From Galerina marginata (taxonomy: Eukaryota; Basidiomycota; Agaricomycetes; Agaricales; Galerinaceae): DNA of 64,000 nt. Position numbers and translations under genes: made by a program. The DNA is taken from positions 1 through 64,000 of the forward strand of contig JAECYW010000013.1 in NCBI GenBank assembly GCA_023014335.1, read 5' to 3'. Under the pieces are notes generated by a model. The model searched no databases, was not told the origin of the DNA, and was given only the letters and a program-made list of their open reading frames with translations. Positions 33,857 through 47,400 of the stretch are shown here, piece by piece; the first letter of the stretch is position 1; each line of letters starts with the position of its first letter.

Positions 33857-35416
33857 CTATGGTTTCCGATTCAAATTCGCCAAGGGGATAATCGCGTCCG
33901 CCTGCATTCGTGGTTCCGTTTTTTTCTGGTTGTTTTTTGCCACAGCATACACCAAACCCGCAAAGAAGCCCATTCCCACTGCCGATACTGAGCCAAACGT
34001 GACGGGGTCACCAAAGAACAGCATTCCCGATGCTGCCACGGGTAATTTATTCAAGGCGCCAACCATACTGGATAGTGGTGAGACTCGACGATTGGACACG
34101 ATACGTGACCTGCCCTTACCTGTATGTCGTACTGCTGGTTGTTCTGATACACCATGCAGTGGTGTACGATATGCCTACAGCGGCAGCTCCAGAAAAGGCG
34201 ATAGCGAACAGTAAAAAGTTCTTGGTTTCTGGAGGGCTGAGGGCGATTCATTACATTTGTCCCAGGCTTCAAGAAGAACTCACTCACAAATTTCGATTCA
34301 GGTTTTCCGTTCCCCAGTCTTCCAAAACAATGGAAAATACGGCCAAAACCGGGATACTGAGCAGGTTGTTGTAGAACATGGAGTCCCAGTCGGAGAATCC
34401 TGTCGACTTGATCCTTTTTCGCATGGAGAGAACCTAGGGAGTTCTTATTAGCGCAACTTATCGTCAAAGAGTATAGACGGGACTCACATAGGCCGCACTC
34501 GTCAGGCAGTTTGCGAGCATCCAAAAATATCCAACATTCAGCCCACGCACAGCACCCGCTATACTTTGGAGTGCATTCAGACTGACGCCTGTGCTCACGG
34601 CAGGGAGTGACCCCGATAAAACACTAGAAACATCAGCCCAAGCTGCAATGATTGATGATATCACCTGTTGCCTCGGTCAGCTCCCCAGGTATCGAAAGGT
34701 AAGGACGACTTGCCATCAAGACGAATGAAACAAATGTCAAAGCGGTGACTTTTCCTCCAAACCAAATTACTTCCCCATATGCCTACTCCAACGCTTTAGG
34801 TCGACCTTCCATCTTGAAGGAATAGAAGAACTTACAATTAGAATTATTGTCAAATTTTTGAATATCGTGTACACAGGTATGTTTAGGTGTTGCTACGTAT
34901 ATCGACATTTAGAAAGGTTTCACGCATTCAAAAGAAGGTGGATTCTTACCAAGCTCTTTGAACCCGTATATATCACACTGACTAGTAAAAAGCTGATAGG
35001 GAACCAGGCCTTCGCGTCCTGCCAATCGAAAGCTCGAAACGAGATGACGCCAAGTCTCTTCACGATCACCACGCAGGAAACACAGACAAATGATTGGATA
35101 CAAAGTAGCAGGAAGTTCATGGAAAATTTATCTCCCGATACGACAAACTATGTGCAAGCGAAGTTAGTATTGCTGCTGTATGAAATTCACAACGCTCGCA
35201 CCTTATTCACAACAGTCATCAGAATGGACGCCACGCAATAACATAGAATTGGGGGAACTTTCATTGGTTTAGTTTAGAACTACATGCGGGGTTTTGTTGG
35301 CACTCACGCGAAGAAACTGTTGCCTCCTTGACCGCTCCTGTCGCCATTGCTTTTTTGAATTCTGCAGCATCTGGCACGTTTGACGAGGATCCTTTCCCGT
35401 TACTTTGAGACGACAT
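33857..35416 (-). CDS. VRG4: GDP-mannose transporter
   Basis: This Golgi antiporter brings GDP-mannose into the lumen for mannosylation of proteins and lipids. About nine exons join in frame from ATG 35416 (MSSQSNGKG) to TAG 33859-33857 (NRKP), about 380 residues. Family signatures are SILMTVVNK and [19 protein letters not shown] in the first membrane spans, [44 protein letters not shown] (FYNN motif), [19 protein letters not shown] and GALNK, the nucleotide-sugar-binding motif known from yeast Vrg4. [20 protein letters not shown] follows near the end. First exons are 35416-35308, 35257-35202 and 35147-34950. The intron 34713-34665 begins GCAAGT, a GC donor. The gene looks intact. Its 3' flank is cut short by the long-TIR element, only 8 bp beyond the stop codon. 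Confidence 0.9.
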
Positions 35417-37378
35417 TGGTCAAAAGGTAGCCCAGAAACCGTTGGAGAGATATGACTGCAATTGTTCTGCCAGGATTGAACGGCTTATCAAGTTTGAATG
35501 AATCGACGCGTTGGCGGGGATGGGGAGTGGATACAAAGGTCGGCTGAACGAAAGTTGGGCTATGCGAGCGGATGTTTACTGCCTTATACAAGGGATGGCG
35601 AAGACGATAGGAAGTGCGCTGACACGTCGACGACGAGAGATATGGCTCTGCGGCCCTTGAATTAAGCTGAAAGTAGCACAAAAGTTCTGTCAAGCTTTCA
35701 AGTTGAAAGATCACTCGAAGTGCCCGTCATACCCACGTGACACAAAGGTCGTGGTCACGACTAAGGATCGCGGGGTTGCATACCAAGGCGCGTCCCTAAG
35801 TATATCATATGAATGAATCGTAAAGGTTTAACACTTAATACACGATATTGGTATTTAACAGCTTAACTTTGACGTGAGATTTATTCAGGATGACCTGAGC
35901 ATGAGAGACATGCTGGAGCCGGGTTTTTGAAAGGGCCAAAGTTGAAAGGCCCGGTAAGCTTAAGGACTGACATATATGCCTAAGCCTTCAAGTGGGTTTA
36001 GATGAACATTTCTTCTCACCTGGCCTAATATTTCTTGCGGAATTTGTGCGGAATCTGTGGCTGCACCTTTGTAGCACTGCCGACTCTCTTAATTGGCACT
36101 TGTTGCACAGATGAAGGCATTTGCCTTCTTCCGAAGTGAAAATGCGGACCGCGTACATAGATGCTTGATATTTAAGGTACATACATAACTCGTGACCTGC
36201 CTTGATAGAAGAAAAATTGTCTTTCTACGCTGCTTATAATATTGCAGGACCGTATCAGTAATTGTCTGCCAACTTCATTTTCTTGAAGTCTAACAGACCC
36301 TAGAGGATTTATTTCCTTGAATAAGGGTTCTAAAGATTGCTTAGGCGTGCTCCTCGTCACTGTTTGCGGAAGCTATTCAGGCTCAAAAACCGTGGCTGGG
36401 ATCTATAATTGCGTCAGACCAAGCCAAAAACTCGTCGCACAGACCCACTCTCATCTTCCACGGGAGTATCCCGCGCTGATAAAGCGGAAACTGGAGCCCA
36501 TATGGTAAATTTCGTCGTTCATAAAGCGCTTGAGACTGAGAAGATGGTCGTGCATTTCAAGCATATTCAGTGATACGCGGGGATGTGGGAAGGAGGATTC
36601 AAGTATGAGAGTTCTCTTCGGACCGTTTGGAAACAGGGTCCAAAACTATCAAGGGGGTTAACCGGAGCGGAGGGCGATTCTGTAAACGTACGTGGACGAG
36701 AAACATTGCGGTGACAGTCGGTCTGGTGAGGGATCAAGATGCGGTCCCTTGCGCCGGGATAGAAAACGTTTAATTTTGGGAAGGGCTAAAAAATGGGGGT
36801 GGCGAGGGCTTGCAGCTTCGCGGGAGAACCATCGTCAACGTTAGAGGAAAATAGAGACGAGATCGCATCTTAGAATCGATATGGAAACCGTGTTATCCGT
36901 TCAGAGAGGCCACTTGAATTAAGTATAGCCTGCCAGTCTGACCAAGACCATACATGTGCAAGAAGTTCAAGGAAGACCAATTGATCATTGGAACCCTTTC
37001 CCAAGAAAGATATAGGAAGTTCAAGATTTGGCACCATGGTACTAGTGTTTTGAGGTGACGGTACTATGGTGAACGACGGAGGACCTTAGGAGCGGTGAGC
37101 AGTCTACCCAGAGTCTAAGCCAAGCCTAAGTGATATGAACCAGTCTCTGGTTGACAAGTAAGAGTGCCGAAATAAAGCCCGTTTGCGTTCGGGCTGAACT
37201 TGGTAAGAATTTTGAAAGAACAACCCCAGCTTCGCCATCGTGAGCATTTGCTGACCTAATATGTATGGGCGCTGTTGACTGCGCGTCACCGTCTTGCGAC
37301 GAACGGCGACGGCGAGTCACTCATCCCCACTTACAATTGCCCAGCCAAGTCGCTTCGTTATTTCCAATATCTACCATA
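35417..37378. other. Divergent intergenic region, no gene seen
   Basis: This stretch separates the minus-strand transporter and the plus-strand PQ-loop gene, so it should hold both promoters. Open frames are short and have no recognisable content. No clear repeat or TIR was found. Confidence 0.35.
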
Positions 37379-38586
37379 ATGGTTGCTTCGTGGGTCGCAA
37401 CAGGTGCATCCATTGGGATGGCCATCGGCCCTCCGTTAGTGAGTGCACCCAGACGGATTCATAGAGTGAACTTAAACCGTTTTGCAGGTATATGCTGACC
37501 AGGCATTCTCGATTGTAAAAAAGAAGCCAGTTGACCCGCGCTATATCCACCATTTTATTCTAACTACTTTGTCTTCACAGAGATTCGACTGGCTTTTCCC
37601 GTGATGTTTGCGCAATACTGTCACTCTCATCCCTTGTACAAGATGCAATTCCTATCTAACCTCAACCATTTGATAGGCTAATAGCCAACATTACGAGATG
37701 TTTCTTCTGGCTCGGGTGCGTTGCCTCATTTGTGATTATTGCGACTCCATACTGAGAGTCGTTCCTCAGGAATCATTTTGAAATTGCGCTGTTGATTCAG
37801 TCGGTCTTAATGATATTAGCTCAGGTATGCAAACCCCCTCGAAAACGAATTTCATATTGATAGACTTTTGTAGCTGGCGCTTCTCTATATTTGCATAACC
37901 TTCCGACCTCGGACAAGCCCTGAGACCCTTGGCAGTTCTGCACGCCCACTATCGTTCTGGCAATGGCCAACATACACACAATACATCGAATTCTTGGCTG
38001 GCCTCATGTAAATCGCATCTCGTTTTGTGAAACCCTTTTTCTAATTATCATTGTTTTAGCCTTTGTCAAGCCATTCTATTTCTCATCTTTGGCCGCTCCG
38101 AACTATTTGTTAACATCCTTGGTTTCTTTGCTCTGGGTCTTGAGAGTACTTTGCCCATTCCACAACTTATTAGGTTCGCGAAAGTATTTCTACTCCATGG
38201 AGCCATAACGCTGATTACTTGTGTTAGTAATTACCGTCAACGCTCACTCTATGGCTTCCGGATGTCAACTCTCATCGGTTGGGTTGGAGGGGACTCATTT
38301 AAGTGAGTTTTATTCGATGGGATTTGATGTCTGTCTGACAGCTTCTTTTTCAGGACCGTCTACTTTTTCCTCCAGCATACCCCACTCCAGTTTCAGGTAT
38401 GTGCAATTTTTCAGTTATCAGTTGATATTGGTGAGGATTCTTCCCCCTTCTACTTTTTTCCCCTCGACTAATTCGCATTTAGCTATTATTGGGCAACGAA
38501 TAATATACGGCAATGCCCCTCCTATGTCAGTCCTCCTGGGACCAGATGACGAGTTGGAACAAGCACTAGTTCTCGGAGAGGATTAA
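37379..38586 (+). CDS. PQ-loop membrane protein, Any1/SLC66A2 (PQLC1)-like
   Basis: Start MVASWVATGASIGMAIGPPL at ATG 37379. About nine exons end at TAA 38584-38586. Landmarks are LVYADQAFSIVKKK, DSTGFSRDVCAIL (first PQ-type loop), IANITRCFFWLG, FEIALLIQSVLMILAQLALL, a central RPRTSPETLGSS loop, then ILCQAILFLIFG, FFALGLESTLPIPQLISNYR (second PQ loop), QRSLYGFRMSTLIGWVGGDS, KTVYFFLQHTPLQFQ and RIIYGNAPP. This arrangement matches yeast Any1 (Cfs1) and animal SLC66A2, seven-span proteins of the Golgi/endosome that counteract phospholipid flippases. That role is inferred from the family. The junction after VKKK seems to need a GC donor (AA before GCCAGT at 37526). The C-terminus is acidic (PDDELEQALVLGED). 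Confidence 0.82.
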
Positions 38587-38990
38587 TTATGACGCGTGGC
38601 AGCCTCACCAGCACCGCAGTACTTACTGTGATTTACTTTAGAAATTTAGATATCATGTTTCGTATTTGATCATGAGTGATAGAGTCCATCTCTAACATTC
38701 TGTCGCCTGCGCCCATTGACCTCTGTTTCGGTAGAAGCTCACTACCATTTCATGGGCTTGGGGAAAAGCGGACTGGCGACATGACTACCCCGCAACCTAT
38801 TTTTAGGCCCGCTTCGGTGTTCGACTTTCAACATCCACTACCACCAAGGCCCCGACTCTCTTCTTTCCTTATCACCTCCAGGGTTTCTTCATTTTCTCTT
38901 TCTTCCGACTCCATCACCAATACCACTTAAATCTCTCTCATCTTATTCATCTTGTACCAAATCCGCGAAACCCACCTTGACTCTCGCCCA
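38587..38990. other. Pyrimidine-rich stretch before a Sec14 fragment
   Basis: At about 38860-38940 the plus strand is CT-rich (CTCTCTTCTTTCC and TTTCTCTTTCTTCC), as in fungal core promoters. It directly precedes the truncated Sec14-like start and is probably that gene's old promoter, copied with it. Confidence 0.4.
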
Positions 38991-39335
38991 ATGTCAACTG
39001 AGCCAGCTGCCTATGCCAGACGGCGTAGTGAAAGACGACGGCGCATTCGTGTTGGAGAGGATGGATGATGCGATGCTTCTTAGGTACGTTTCCCCGATCT
39101 TTGGTCGTTGGTTCGTCTTGTGGCCCTGGGTTGCATGCACGAAGTGCTCGTGTGATGTTTTCCGATGGGCTCCCTGCATTTCGCAGTGTTACTGTTCATG
39201 CAGTCCTACCTTTTCCACTTCAGTTCTTTGTGAAACTGATATGTATCCACTCCCCTAGATTTCTCCGCGCCCGTAGATTTGACCTGGTCAAGGCAAAGGC
39301 TATGCTGCTGGATGCTGAAAAGTGGAGAAAGGACC
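38991..39335 (+). pseudogene. 5' fragment of a Sec14-like (CRAL-TRIO) gene
   Basis: ATG 38991 reads MSTEPAAYARR, then a shifted phase reads DDGAFVLERMDDAMLLR. A 5' splice site near 39085 and an acceptor before 39259 join it to FLRARRFDLVKAKAMLLDAE, followed by KWRKD. This is the CRAL-TRIO N-terminal helix region of Sec14-type phosphatidylinositol/phosphatidylcholine transfer proteins. Similarity stops after KWRKD and the lipid-binding domain is absent. The start and the body are in different phases. It is a truncated duplicate, probably carried with its promoter. Confidence 0.7.
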
Positions 39336-39479
39336 ATTCCCCCTTCGCCATCGCATCTCGACTGGCCAACTGTCTTTGTTGAGTGGCACCGCCGCCTTTT
39401 GGGTGAGCCCTTCCTGATAAAACAAGCGATACCTTTGCTCATCTACTTCGTTGACGTAGCCGCGCGATCACACTTCTTC

Positions 39480-40800
39480 CACCACCTCAAACAGCATCGA
39501 TGCTGGTCAACACGGCCCCATCACCATCACATTCTATTGCAGGCTCTTCCAAGACCGCCATCCCACCTCGTCGACGTGGCCAAAGCAGCCACACCACATC
39601 CACCACCTCGGGCATCGAGTGGATACAGCCACAACCACCACCTGCGTCGGCGTAGATGACGCCTCCATCACGGCCTACGACATTCATGAAGGCGACGCCA
39701 TGCCGCCGCTTCCTCCCCACGTTGGCTAACGCAGCCCCACAACCGCCTTTTCGAGCGCCACAGATCCAGTCAACAGCCCCACCTTGTCGACGTTGCTGCC
39801 GTGGTCACACCGCCTCCATCACCTCTCGAATGACGTCCACGCAGATCCACGCGGACGACGCCGCCATACCGCCACTACCTCTCCACCTCAATATCAATGG
39901 CTGACCACGTCTCTGCTCCCTCCAACCTGGCCTTCTTTCTGTCATCTACATGGCCGAGATGGTGCCCAGTATCGCTCCGAGTGCTAATGTGAGATATGGG
40001 TGGGGATTTAATGTGGGGGAATACACTAGGTACGTCACGAACACCACCCCCGCTGCGCAACTAACACGCACCTCAGCACATCCCAGCGCCTGTCAGCACG
40101 CCGCCATCGCATAATATCACGTTTGTTGCCACGACACAGTAAGGTCATTTGGCCCACCCGCCGTCTACGAGTTCGGCCGCCGGCAATTAACATCTGGTGT
40201 CCTCACATCAGCGAGGAACCACCGCCCGAGGGTACTGACACTCAACAAGGCCTCGACGCGGGAACCCACCGCGTCGCAGTAGCTGGTATTGTCTACGCTG
40301 CAGGACCACGAAAAGGCCCCTGTGACGCCGTGCCACAGTCGCTGCCTCTTCCACCTGCATCCTGGCTAATGCAGGTCTATGTCTAGCTCGTTGGCCATCG
40401 TGGTTACAGTCCATCGCCCCTGTCCCGTTGATTCTGCAGTCACACTTTCTCCACCACCCCCAGCGACATCGTTGCGGATGACGCAGCCTTTCACCATGGT
40501 CTCCTCCACGCCATGCCACCGTTGCTACCTCTTTCACCCACACTGGCATAGCTAATGCAACCCCTCCCATTGACATCCTCAACTGCCGCGGATATGGTCG
40601 ACGTGGCCGAAGCAGTTACACATACTGTGGCTCTCTCAATGCCTCGGGCTCCGTAGGAGCTACCTATCACCCAATCTGCTTGCATCCGCTGTGGCTAATG
40701 CAGCCCCACCCCCACGGGCCACGACCACCTTGGAGACAGTCATTGGCCGCGGCCACTCTGCGTTCGCCACCTCGAGCGTAGTCGACATGGTTGGCAACGC
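39480..40800 (+). repeat. Decayed long-unit tandem repeats, C-rich
   Basis: Related blocks recur on the plus strand. GTCGACGT followed by GGCC or TGCT occurs near 39571, 39786, 40593 and 40782. A block resembling GCCGCTTCCTCC then GGCTAATGCAGCCCCA occurs near 39703, 40325, 40510 and 40680. Spacing is about 170-215 bp, which suggests a unit near 180-200 bp that has diverged strongly. The region is rich in CCACC and GCC and keeps several frames open on both strands, but I support no gene in it. It follows the Sec14 fragment directly. Confidence 0.4.
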
Positions 40801-41485
40801 CCCCATACCACTTGCCGCCATTTGCTGCCATTTTCCCCCTCCTATTACGCGTCTGCCCACCCTGTTGCTGCTGCGCGGCCATGCAAACCTGAACTGTTCA
40901 TCGATCCGCGATACCGCTTCCCCTTCGAATGATAACAGCCATCCTGATATCTCAACCCGTCAATGCTAACCCCTGCTGATCCACTCATTAGATATCCTTG
41001 TTATTTTGACTTCCACAAATCGCCTTTAATCTTATTATAAGTTTATCAGTAACATCTTAAAGTTATACAAGCAAATTAAGATTATTGCTACGAGTAGTAA
41101 GTATGATTCCATTTCTCAAGAAATGAGGTCAGAAAAAAAATTGGACTCCTAGATGCCATGCAGGGATGCAATGGTCTACTCGAGTACAAGCCAAGTACAG
41201 TAACTCCTAGGAAGCTCAGGCAACGAATTGTCCAGTCAGAGAGGGTCAGAGGCCATGAGTTAAATGGATGCCAGAGAGACCTTCCAGAATGACGACGATT
41301 TAAGGAGGCTTCGGCGCTTAGAATGCAATTGCGAAAGAGTATTGGAGAGGACGTGGCTGTGCTAGATTTTGCTGAGGTTATCCATCCCATAAGAAAAGTC
41401 AACAGAGACAAATAACCTCTTTACCCCTCACCCTCAACCAACGCGCAGCCCGTAGCGTCCTCCCGGACCACTTATTCGTCTCATC
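40801..41485. other. 5' flank of the clathrin gene
   Basis: No gene supported. The minus-strand frame 41088-41411 is open but unrecognised. The last about 80 bp before ATG 41486 should include the clathrin promoter and leader. Confidence 0.3.
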
Positions 41486-44400
41486 ATGGCTGCAGTAGAC
41501 GCTTCAAAACCAATTGCTTTCTGCGAGCATCTTCAACTTTCCAGTTTAGGGGTGCAACCAGCTTCCATTTCTTTCCAGGTGCGTTGACGCGACATTGGTA
41601 GCTGCTTGCGTGTACTGACCTCTGCGCTTCTATTTGGTATATTTGATAGGTATGTTCTGTCAGGCTGAAAAATAAGATTCAACCACTTACTAGGATTGCG
41701 AAACAAGACTTTGACATTAGAATCCGATCATTTCATTTGCATCCGAGAAAAAGTCAACGAGCAGGGACAGGTTGTAATCATCGACTTGTCCGACGCAAAC
41801 AATGTTCTCCGGCGCCCGATTTCTGCTGACTCTGCAATAATGCACCCTAAGCAGAAGATTTTGGCGTTGAAAGGTGGGTCCCCGTATTTGCGTTGCTTGT
41901 TTAGTACTCACCCTGATATTCCTGCGTAGCTGTCCGCACTCTTCAGATTTTCAATATCGAAACGAAGCAGAAGGTCAAGTCGCATATCAACAATGAAGAT
42001 ATAGTTTTCTGGAAGTGGGTGTCCGATACCACGATTGGAATGGTGACAGAGAGTTCGGTCTATCACTGGACCATTGCCGACCCAACCTCCACGCCTCAGA
42101 AGATATTCGACCGTCATCCGACCCTCGCTGGCGCTCAGATCATCAACTACCGCGTAACTCCAGATGAAAAATGGCTAGTGCTTATTGGTATCTCCGGGAA
42201 TTCGACGAACCCCTCTGCTTTCAAGATCAAGGGTTCCATGCAACTTTATAGCAGAGAGCGCGGCGTCAGCCAACCAATTGAAGGGCATGCAGCTGCATTC
42301 GCAGAAATGAAGCTGGACGGGCATCAGAAGCCCACAAAGCTTTTTACATTTGCTGTCCGAACTGCAACCGGGGCTAAGGTTCGTGACTGAAAACCACTCT
42401 ACGTTCTGACTAAAGCTAATAGAGGCTGATGCAGTTACACATTGTTGAAATTGATCATCAAGCTCCAGATCCTCCATTCACAAAGAAGAACGTCGACGTT
42501 TATTTCCCCCCTGAAGCGACCAATGACTTCCCAGTCGCGATGCAGGTTTCCAAGAAGCATGGGATCGTGTACCTCGTCACGAAATTCGGTTTCATCCACC
42601 TCTACGACCTCGAATCCGGTGCCTGCGTGTATATGAACCGCATTTCCGGCGAGACGATTTTTGTTACCGCTGAGCATGAGGCAACCAACGGTATTATCGG
42701 TGTTAACAAGAAGGGACAAGTTCTCAGCGTCAACGTTGATGAGCAAACCATTATCCCTTATATCTTAACAACCTTGAACAACACCGACCTCGCATTCAAG
42801 CTTGCTAGTCGTGCAAATCTGCCTGGTGCAGATGACTTGTACGTAAAGCAGTATCAGCAACTCTTTCAGTCAGGTCAGTTTGGTGAAGCCGCAAAGGTAG
42901 CTGCCAACTCACCGAGGGTCAGCATATTTTTATATTTCCTCTTCTTTCTGTACTTAATTGGTACCTTGTAGGGTATTTTACGGACAACTGCGGTCATCGA
43001 GTCATTCAAGCAAGCCCCTGCTCCTCCTGGCGGCCTTTCCCCCATCCTTCAGTACTTTGGTATCCTTTTGGAGAAAGGGGAACTCAACCACCTGGAATCT
43101 CTTGAACTTGCACGGCCCGTTTTGCAACAAGGCAGGAAGCAGCTCCTTGAGAAGTGGTTAAAGGAGAACAAGGCAAGCAAACGATCTTTTTTGTTGCGTA
43201 ATATAAACTCCAGAGTTAATAAAAGTTGTATAGTTAACCTGCAGTGAGGAACTTGGGGATATCGTTCGCCTTCACGACATGACACTTGCCTTGAGTGTAT
43301 ACCTCCGTGCCAACGTTCCCAACAAAGTAGTTGCTTGCTTTGCCGAGACCGGTCAAACCGACAAGATTGTCCTGTACTCGAAGAAAGTCGGCTATCAGCC
43401 CGATTATGTCGCTCTCTTGCAGCACATCATGCGAACCAACCCCGAAAAAGGTGCCGAGTTCGCTGCACAGTTGGCAAACGACGATAGTGGAGCACTTGTC
43501 GACATCGAGCGGGTAATTAAAAGTGAATAATACAAACTAAACAATTGCTTACCTTCTTACCATTCTAGGTTGTTGATATCTTCATGTCTCAGAATATGAT
43601 CCAGCCGGCAACCTCATTCTTGCTCGACGCCCTCAAGGACAACAAGCCTGAACAAGGCCATTTACAGACGCGCCTTCTGGAGCTCAATCTAGTTCACGCT
43701 CCTCAAGTTGCCGATGCTATTCTTGGCAATGAAATGTTCTCGCACTATGACCGTCCGAGGATCGCCAACTTGTGTGAGAAGGCTGGATTACTTCAACGTG
43801 TGGGTTTTATCATTTATCCATGTTGCTATTCCATATGCTCATTCTTCTATCAGGCCTTGGAACACTATGAAGACATTGCAGATATTAAGCGAGCCATTGT
43901 CCATACTACTGGCCTTCCTGCTGATGTGAGTACACCATCTGTTCTTTGCTTGCTTCGTTAACCCCATGTTCAAAGTGGCTCGTCAACTACTTCAGCCGCC
44001 TGACAACTGAGCAGTCCATGACCTGCCTCCAGGAGATGTTGCGCATCAACATTCGCCAGAACCTGCAGGTTGTTATCCAGATTGCCACCAAATACTCCGA
44101 CATCTTAGGTCCTATCAAGCTCATCGAGATGTTCGAAAGCTTCAAGACGTTCGAGGGTCTCTACTATTATCTTGGTTCTATCGTGAACCTCAGTGAAGAT
44201 CCTGAGGTTCACTTCAAGTACATCCAAGCTGCTACTCGTACAGGTCAAATCCGTGAAGTCGAGCGTATTTGCAGAGAAAGTAACCATTACAACCCCGAGA
44301 AGGTCAAGAATTTCCTCAAGGAGGCCAAACTCGCCGACCAGCTTCCTCTAATCATTGTCTGTGATCGCTTTGACTTCGTTCATGACCTTGTGCTATACCT

Positions 44401-47400
44401 GTACCAGAATGGGCTGACGAAGTTCATCGAGGTCTACGTTCAACGGGTTAACTCTGTCCGGACACCACAGGTTGTTGGTGGGTTGTTGGATGTTGATTGC
44501 GACGAGGCTACAATCAAGAGCCTCTTGATTTCTGTCACTGGTAACTTCCCCATCGACGAGTTAGTCCATGAAGTCGAGCAACGCAACAGACTCAAGTTGA
44601 TCTTGCCCTGGCTTGAGGCCCGTGTTCAAGCCGGCAGCCAGGACCCAGCAGTCTTTAATGCCGTTGCCAAGATTTACATTGATAGCAACAGCAACCCAGA
44701 GCAGTTCCTCAAGGAAAACAACGTAAGCAAACTTTCAGGTCTTCTTTCACCTTCATTTCACCTTCCTACTACCTACAGCTCTACGAACCGTTGGTCGTCG
44801 GAAAATTCTGCGAGGCACGCGATCCCTATTTGGCTTACATCGCTTACGCCAAAGGTCTTTGCGATGATGAACTTATTGCTATCACAAACGACAACTCGAT
44901 GTTCAAGCAACAAGCACGTTACCTCATCAAACGTCGTCAACCTGACCTTTGGGCCCAAGTCCTCGTTCATGACAATGTTCACCGTCGACCGCTCATTGAT
45001 CAGGTTAGCTTGACATATTTCACGCCTCTTTTTATGTGACTTATATATATTTAGATTGTTGCAACTGCGCTACCCGAATGCACGGATCCTGACGATGTTT
45101 CAATCACCGTCAAAGCCTTCTTGCAAGCTGACCTTCCGATCGAGCTAATCGAGCTTCTGGAGAAGATTATTATTGAGCCTTCACCATTCAGTGATAACAA
45201 GAATCTCCAGAACCTCCTCCTTCTTACCGCCATACGTGCTGACAAGGGCAAAGTCGTTGGTTATATCAACAAACTCCAGAATTATGACGCCGGCGATATT
45301 GCAAGGATTGCAACCGAGCACGGTTTGTTCGAGGAAGCCTTGACGATCTACAAGAAACACGAGCAACATGCAATGGCCATCAATGTACTCGTCGAACACA
45401 TCGTTTCTATTGATCGTGGTCTGGAGTATGCCACCAAAGTCAATCTGCCTGAGGTCTGGAGTAGACTGGCAAAGGCACAGCTTGATGGTCTCCGTATCAA
45501 AGATTCAGTCGGTGTGTTTTAAAATAACCAGCAGCCTTTATATTATTTTGTTAAGCCTACTTGTTTTAGAGTCATACATTAAGGCTCAAGATCCCTCTAA
45601 CTTTGCTGAGGTCATCGAAATTGCCAACCACGCGGGCAAACACGATGAACTTGTCAGATACTTACAAATGGCTCGCAAGACTCTGCGGGAACCCAAGATT
45701 GATACTGAACTTGCATATGCCTATGCCAAAACGGATCGTCTTCATGACATGGAAGACTTCCTCGGCATGACGAATGTTGCTGATATCCTCGAAGTCGGAG
45801 AGAAGTGCTTCGAGGATGAGCTGTATCAAGCCGCCAAACTCCTCTTCACTAGCATCTCCAATTGGGCTCGGCTAGCGACAACACTAATCTACTTGGGCGA
45901 AAACCAAGCCGCCGTTGAGAGTGCGCGCAAAGCAGGAAACACACAGTACGTTATTTATTGATTTTCCACTCCCCCTCTGTCAAACTGATGGTTATTTAGG
46001 GTTTGGAAACAAGTGCATGCCGCCTGCATTGAGAAGTCGGAATTCCGTTTAGTATGTTGTCCCCTCCTGTATATTTTTCACTGAACTCACTGTGACCCTA
46101 TCTATCTAGGCTCAAATTTGCGGTCTCCACATCATTGTACATGCTGTATGTTCATGTGTTATGATTGCCAGGATCTTGCCTCACAATTGATTTTTTAGGA
46201 GGAGCTATCAGCACTTATCCAACTCTACGAGCGACGAGGACATTTCGAAGAGATCATCAGTCTTCTGGAGGCTGGTTTGAGCTTGGAGCGTGCTCATATG
46301 GGAATATTTACCGAGCTGTCGATCCTTCTTAGCAAGTACAAGCCCGCCAAACGTAAGTACTGTCAAAAAGTGTCGATTTTGTGGGCTGATCATTTGGCCA
46401 GTCATGGAACATCTCAAACTCTTTGTCGCCCGCATCAACATCCCCAAGGTGATCAAGGCTACCGAGAAAGCTCATCTCTGGCCGGAACTTGTGTTCCTAT
46501 ACATCAAATATGACGAATTTGTCTGTACACCTCTTGTTTCTTGTATGTCATAATTAACTCTTCATTCAGGATAATGCTGCTCTTGCAATGATTGAGCGCT
46601 CTGCTGATGCTTGGGAACACAACCAATTCAAGGATGTCATTGTTCGCGCAGCAAATGTTGAGATGTAAGTTCAGTCAGTTTATCCTCCATCATCCATCCA
46701 CTAAACTTGAACCAGTTATTACAAGGCTTTAACGTTCTACCTTCAGGAACAACCCACACTCCTGACTGACTTGCTGACTGTCCTCATTCCTCGAATTGAC
46801 CACAGTCGGGTCGTGCGCACCTTCAGGCAGATAGATCACATTCCCCTCATTCGCTCATATCTCATTGCTGTCCAACATGTATGTGCATTTGAGTTTACAC
46901 ATTGAAATGCTAACTTATGGGATGCAGTTCAACCTCGAAGCTGTGAATGATGCTTACAACGACTTGCTCATTGAAGAAGAGGACTACAAAACACTTCGGG
47001 ATTCAATTGACAGCTTTGACAACTTCAACAACATCAGCCTTGCGAAGCGGTTAGAGAAACATGAGCTCCTCGAGTTCCGACGACTGGCCGCACATTTATA
47101 CAAGGTATGTTCCACCCTTACTATCATTCGTTGGCGCTTATATCTTTGTCTCACTAGAAAAATGCCCGCTGGGAAGAGTCAATCTCCTTGTCGAAGCAAG
47201 ACAAATTGTACAAAGACGCTATGGTCACTGCAGCCTTCTCAGGCTCCACAGAAGTTGCAGAAGAACTCATCTCATATTTCGTCGACATTGGAAACAAAGA
47301 GTGCTTCGCTGCCTTATTGTACATATGTTTTGATCTCCTCCGTTCCGATGTCGTCGAAGAGCTATCATGGCAACACGGATTGAACGACTTCTATATGCCC

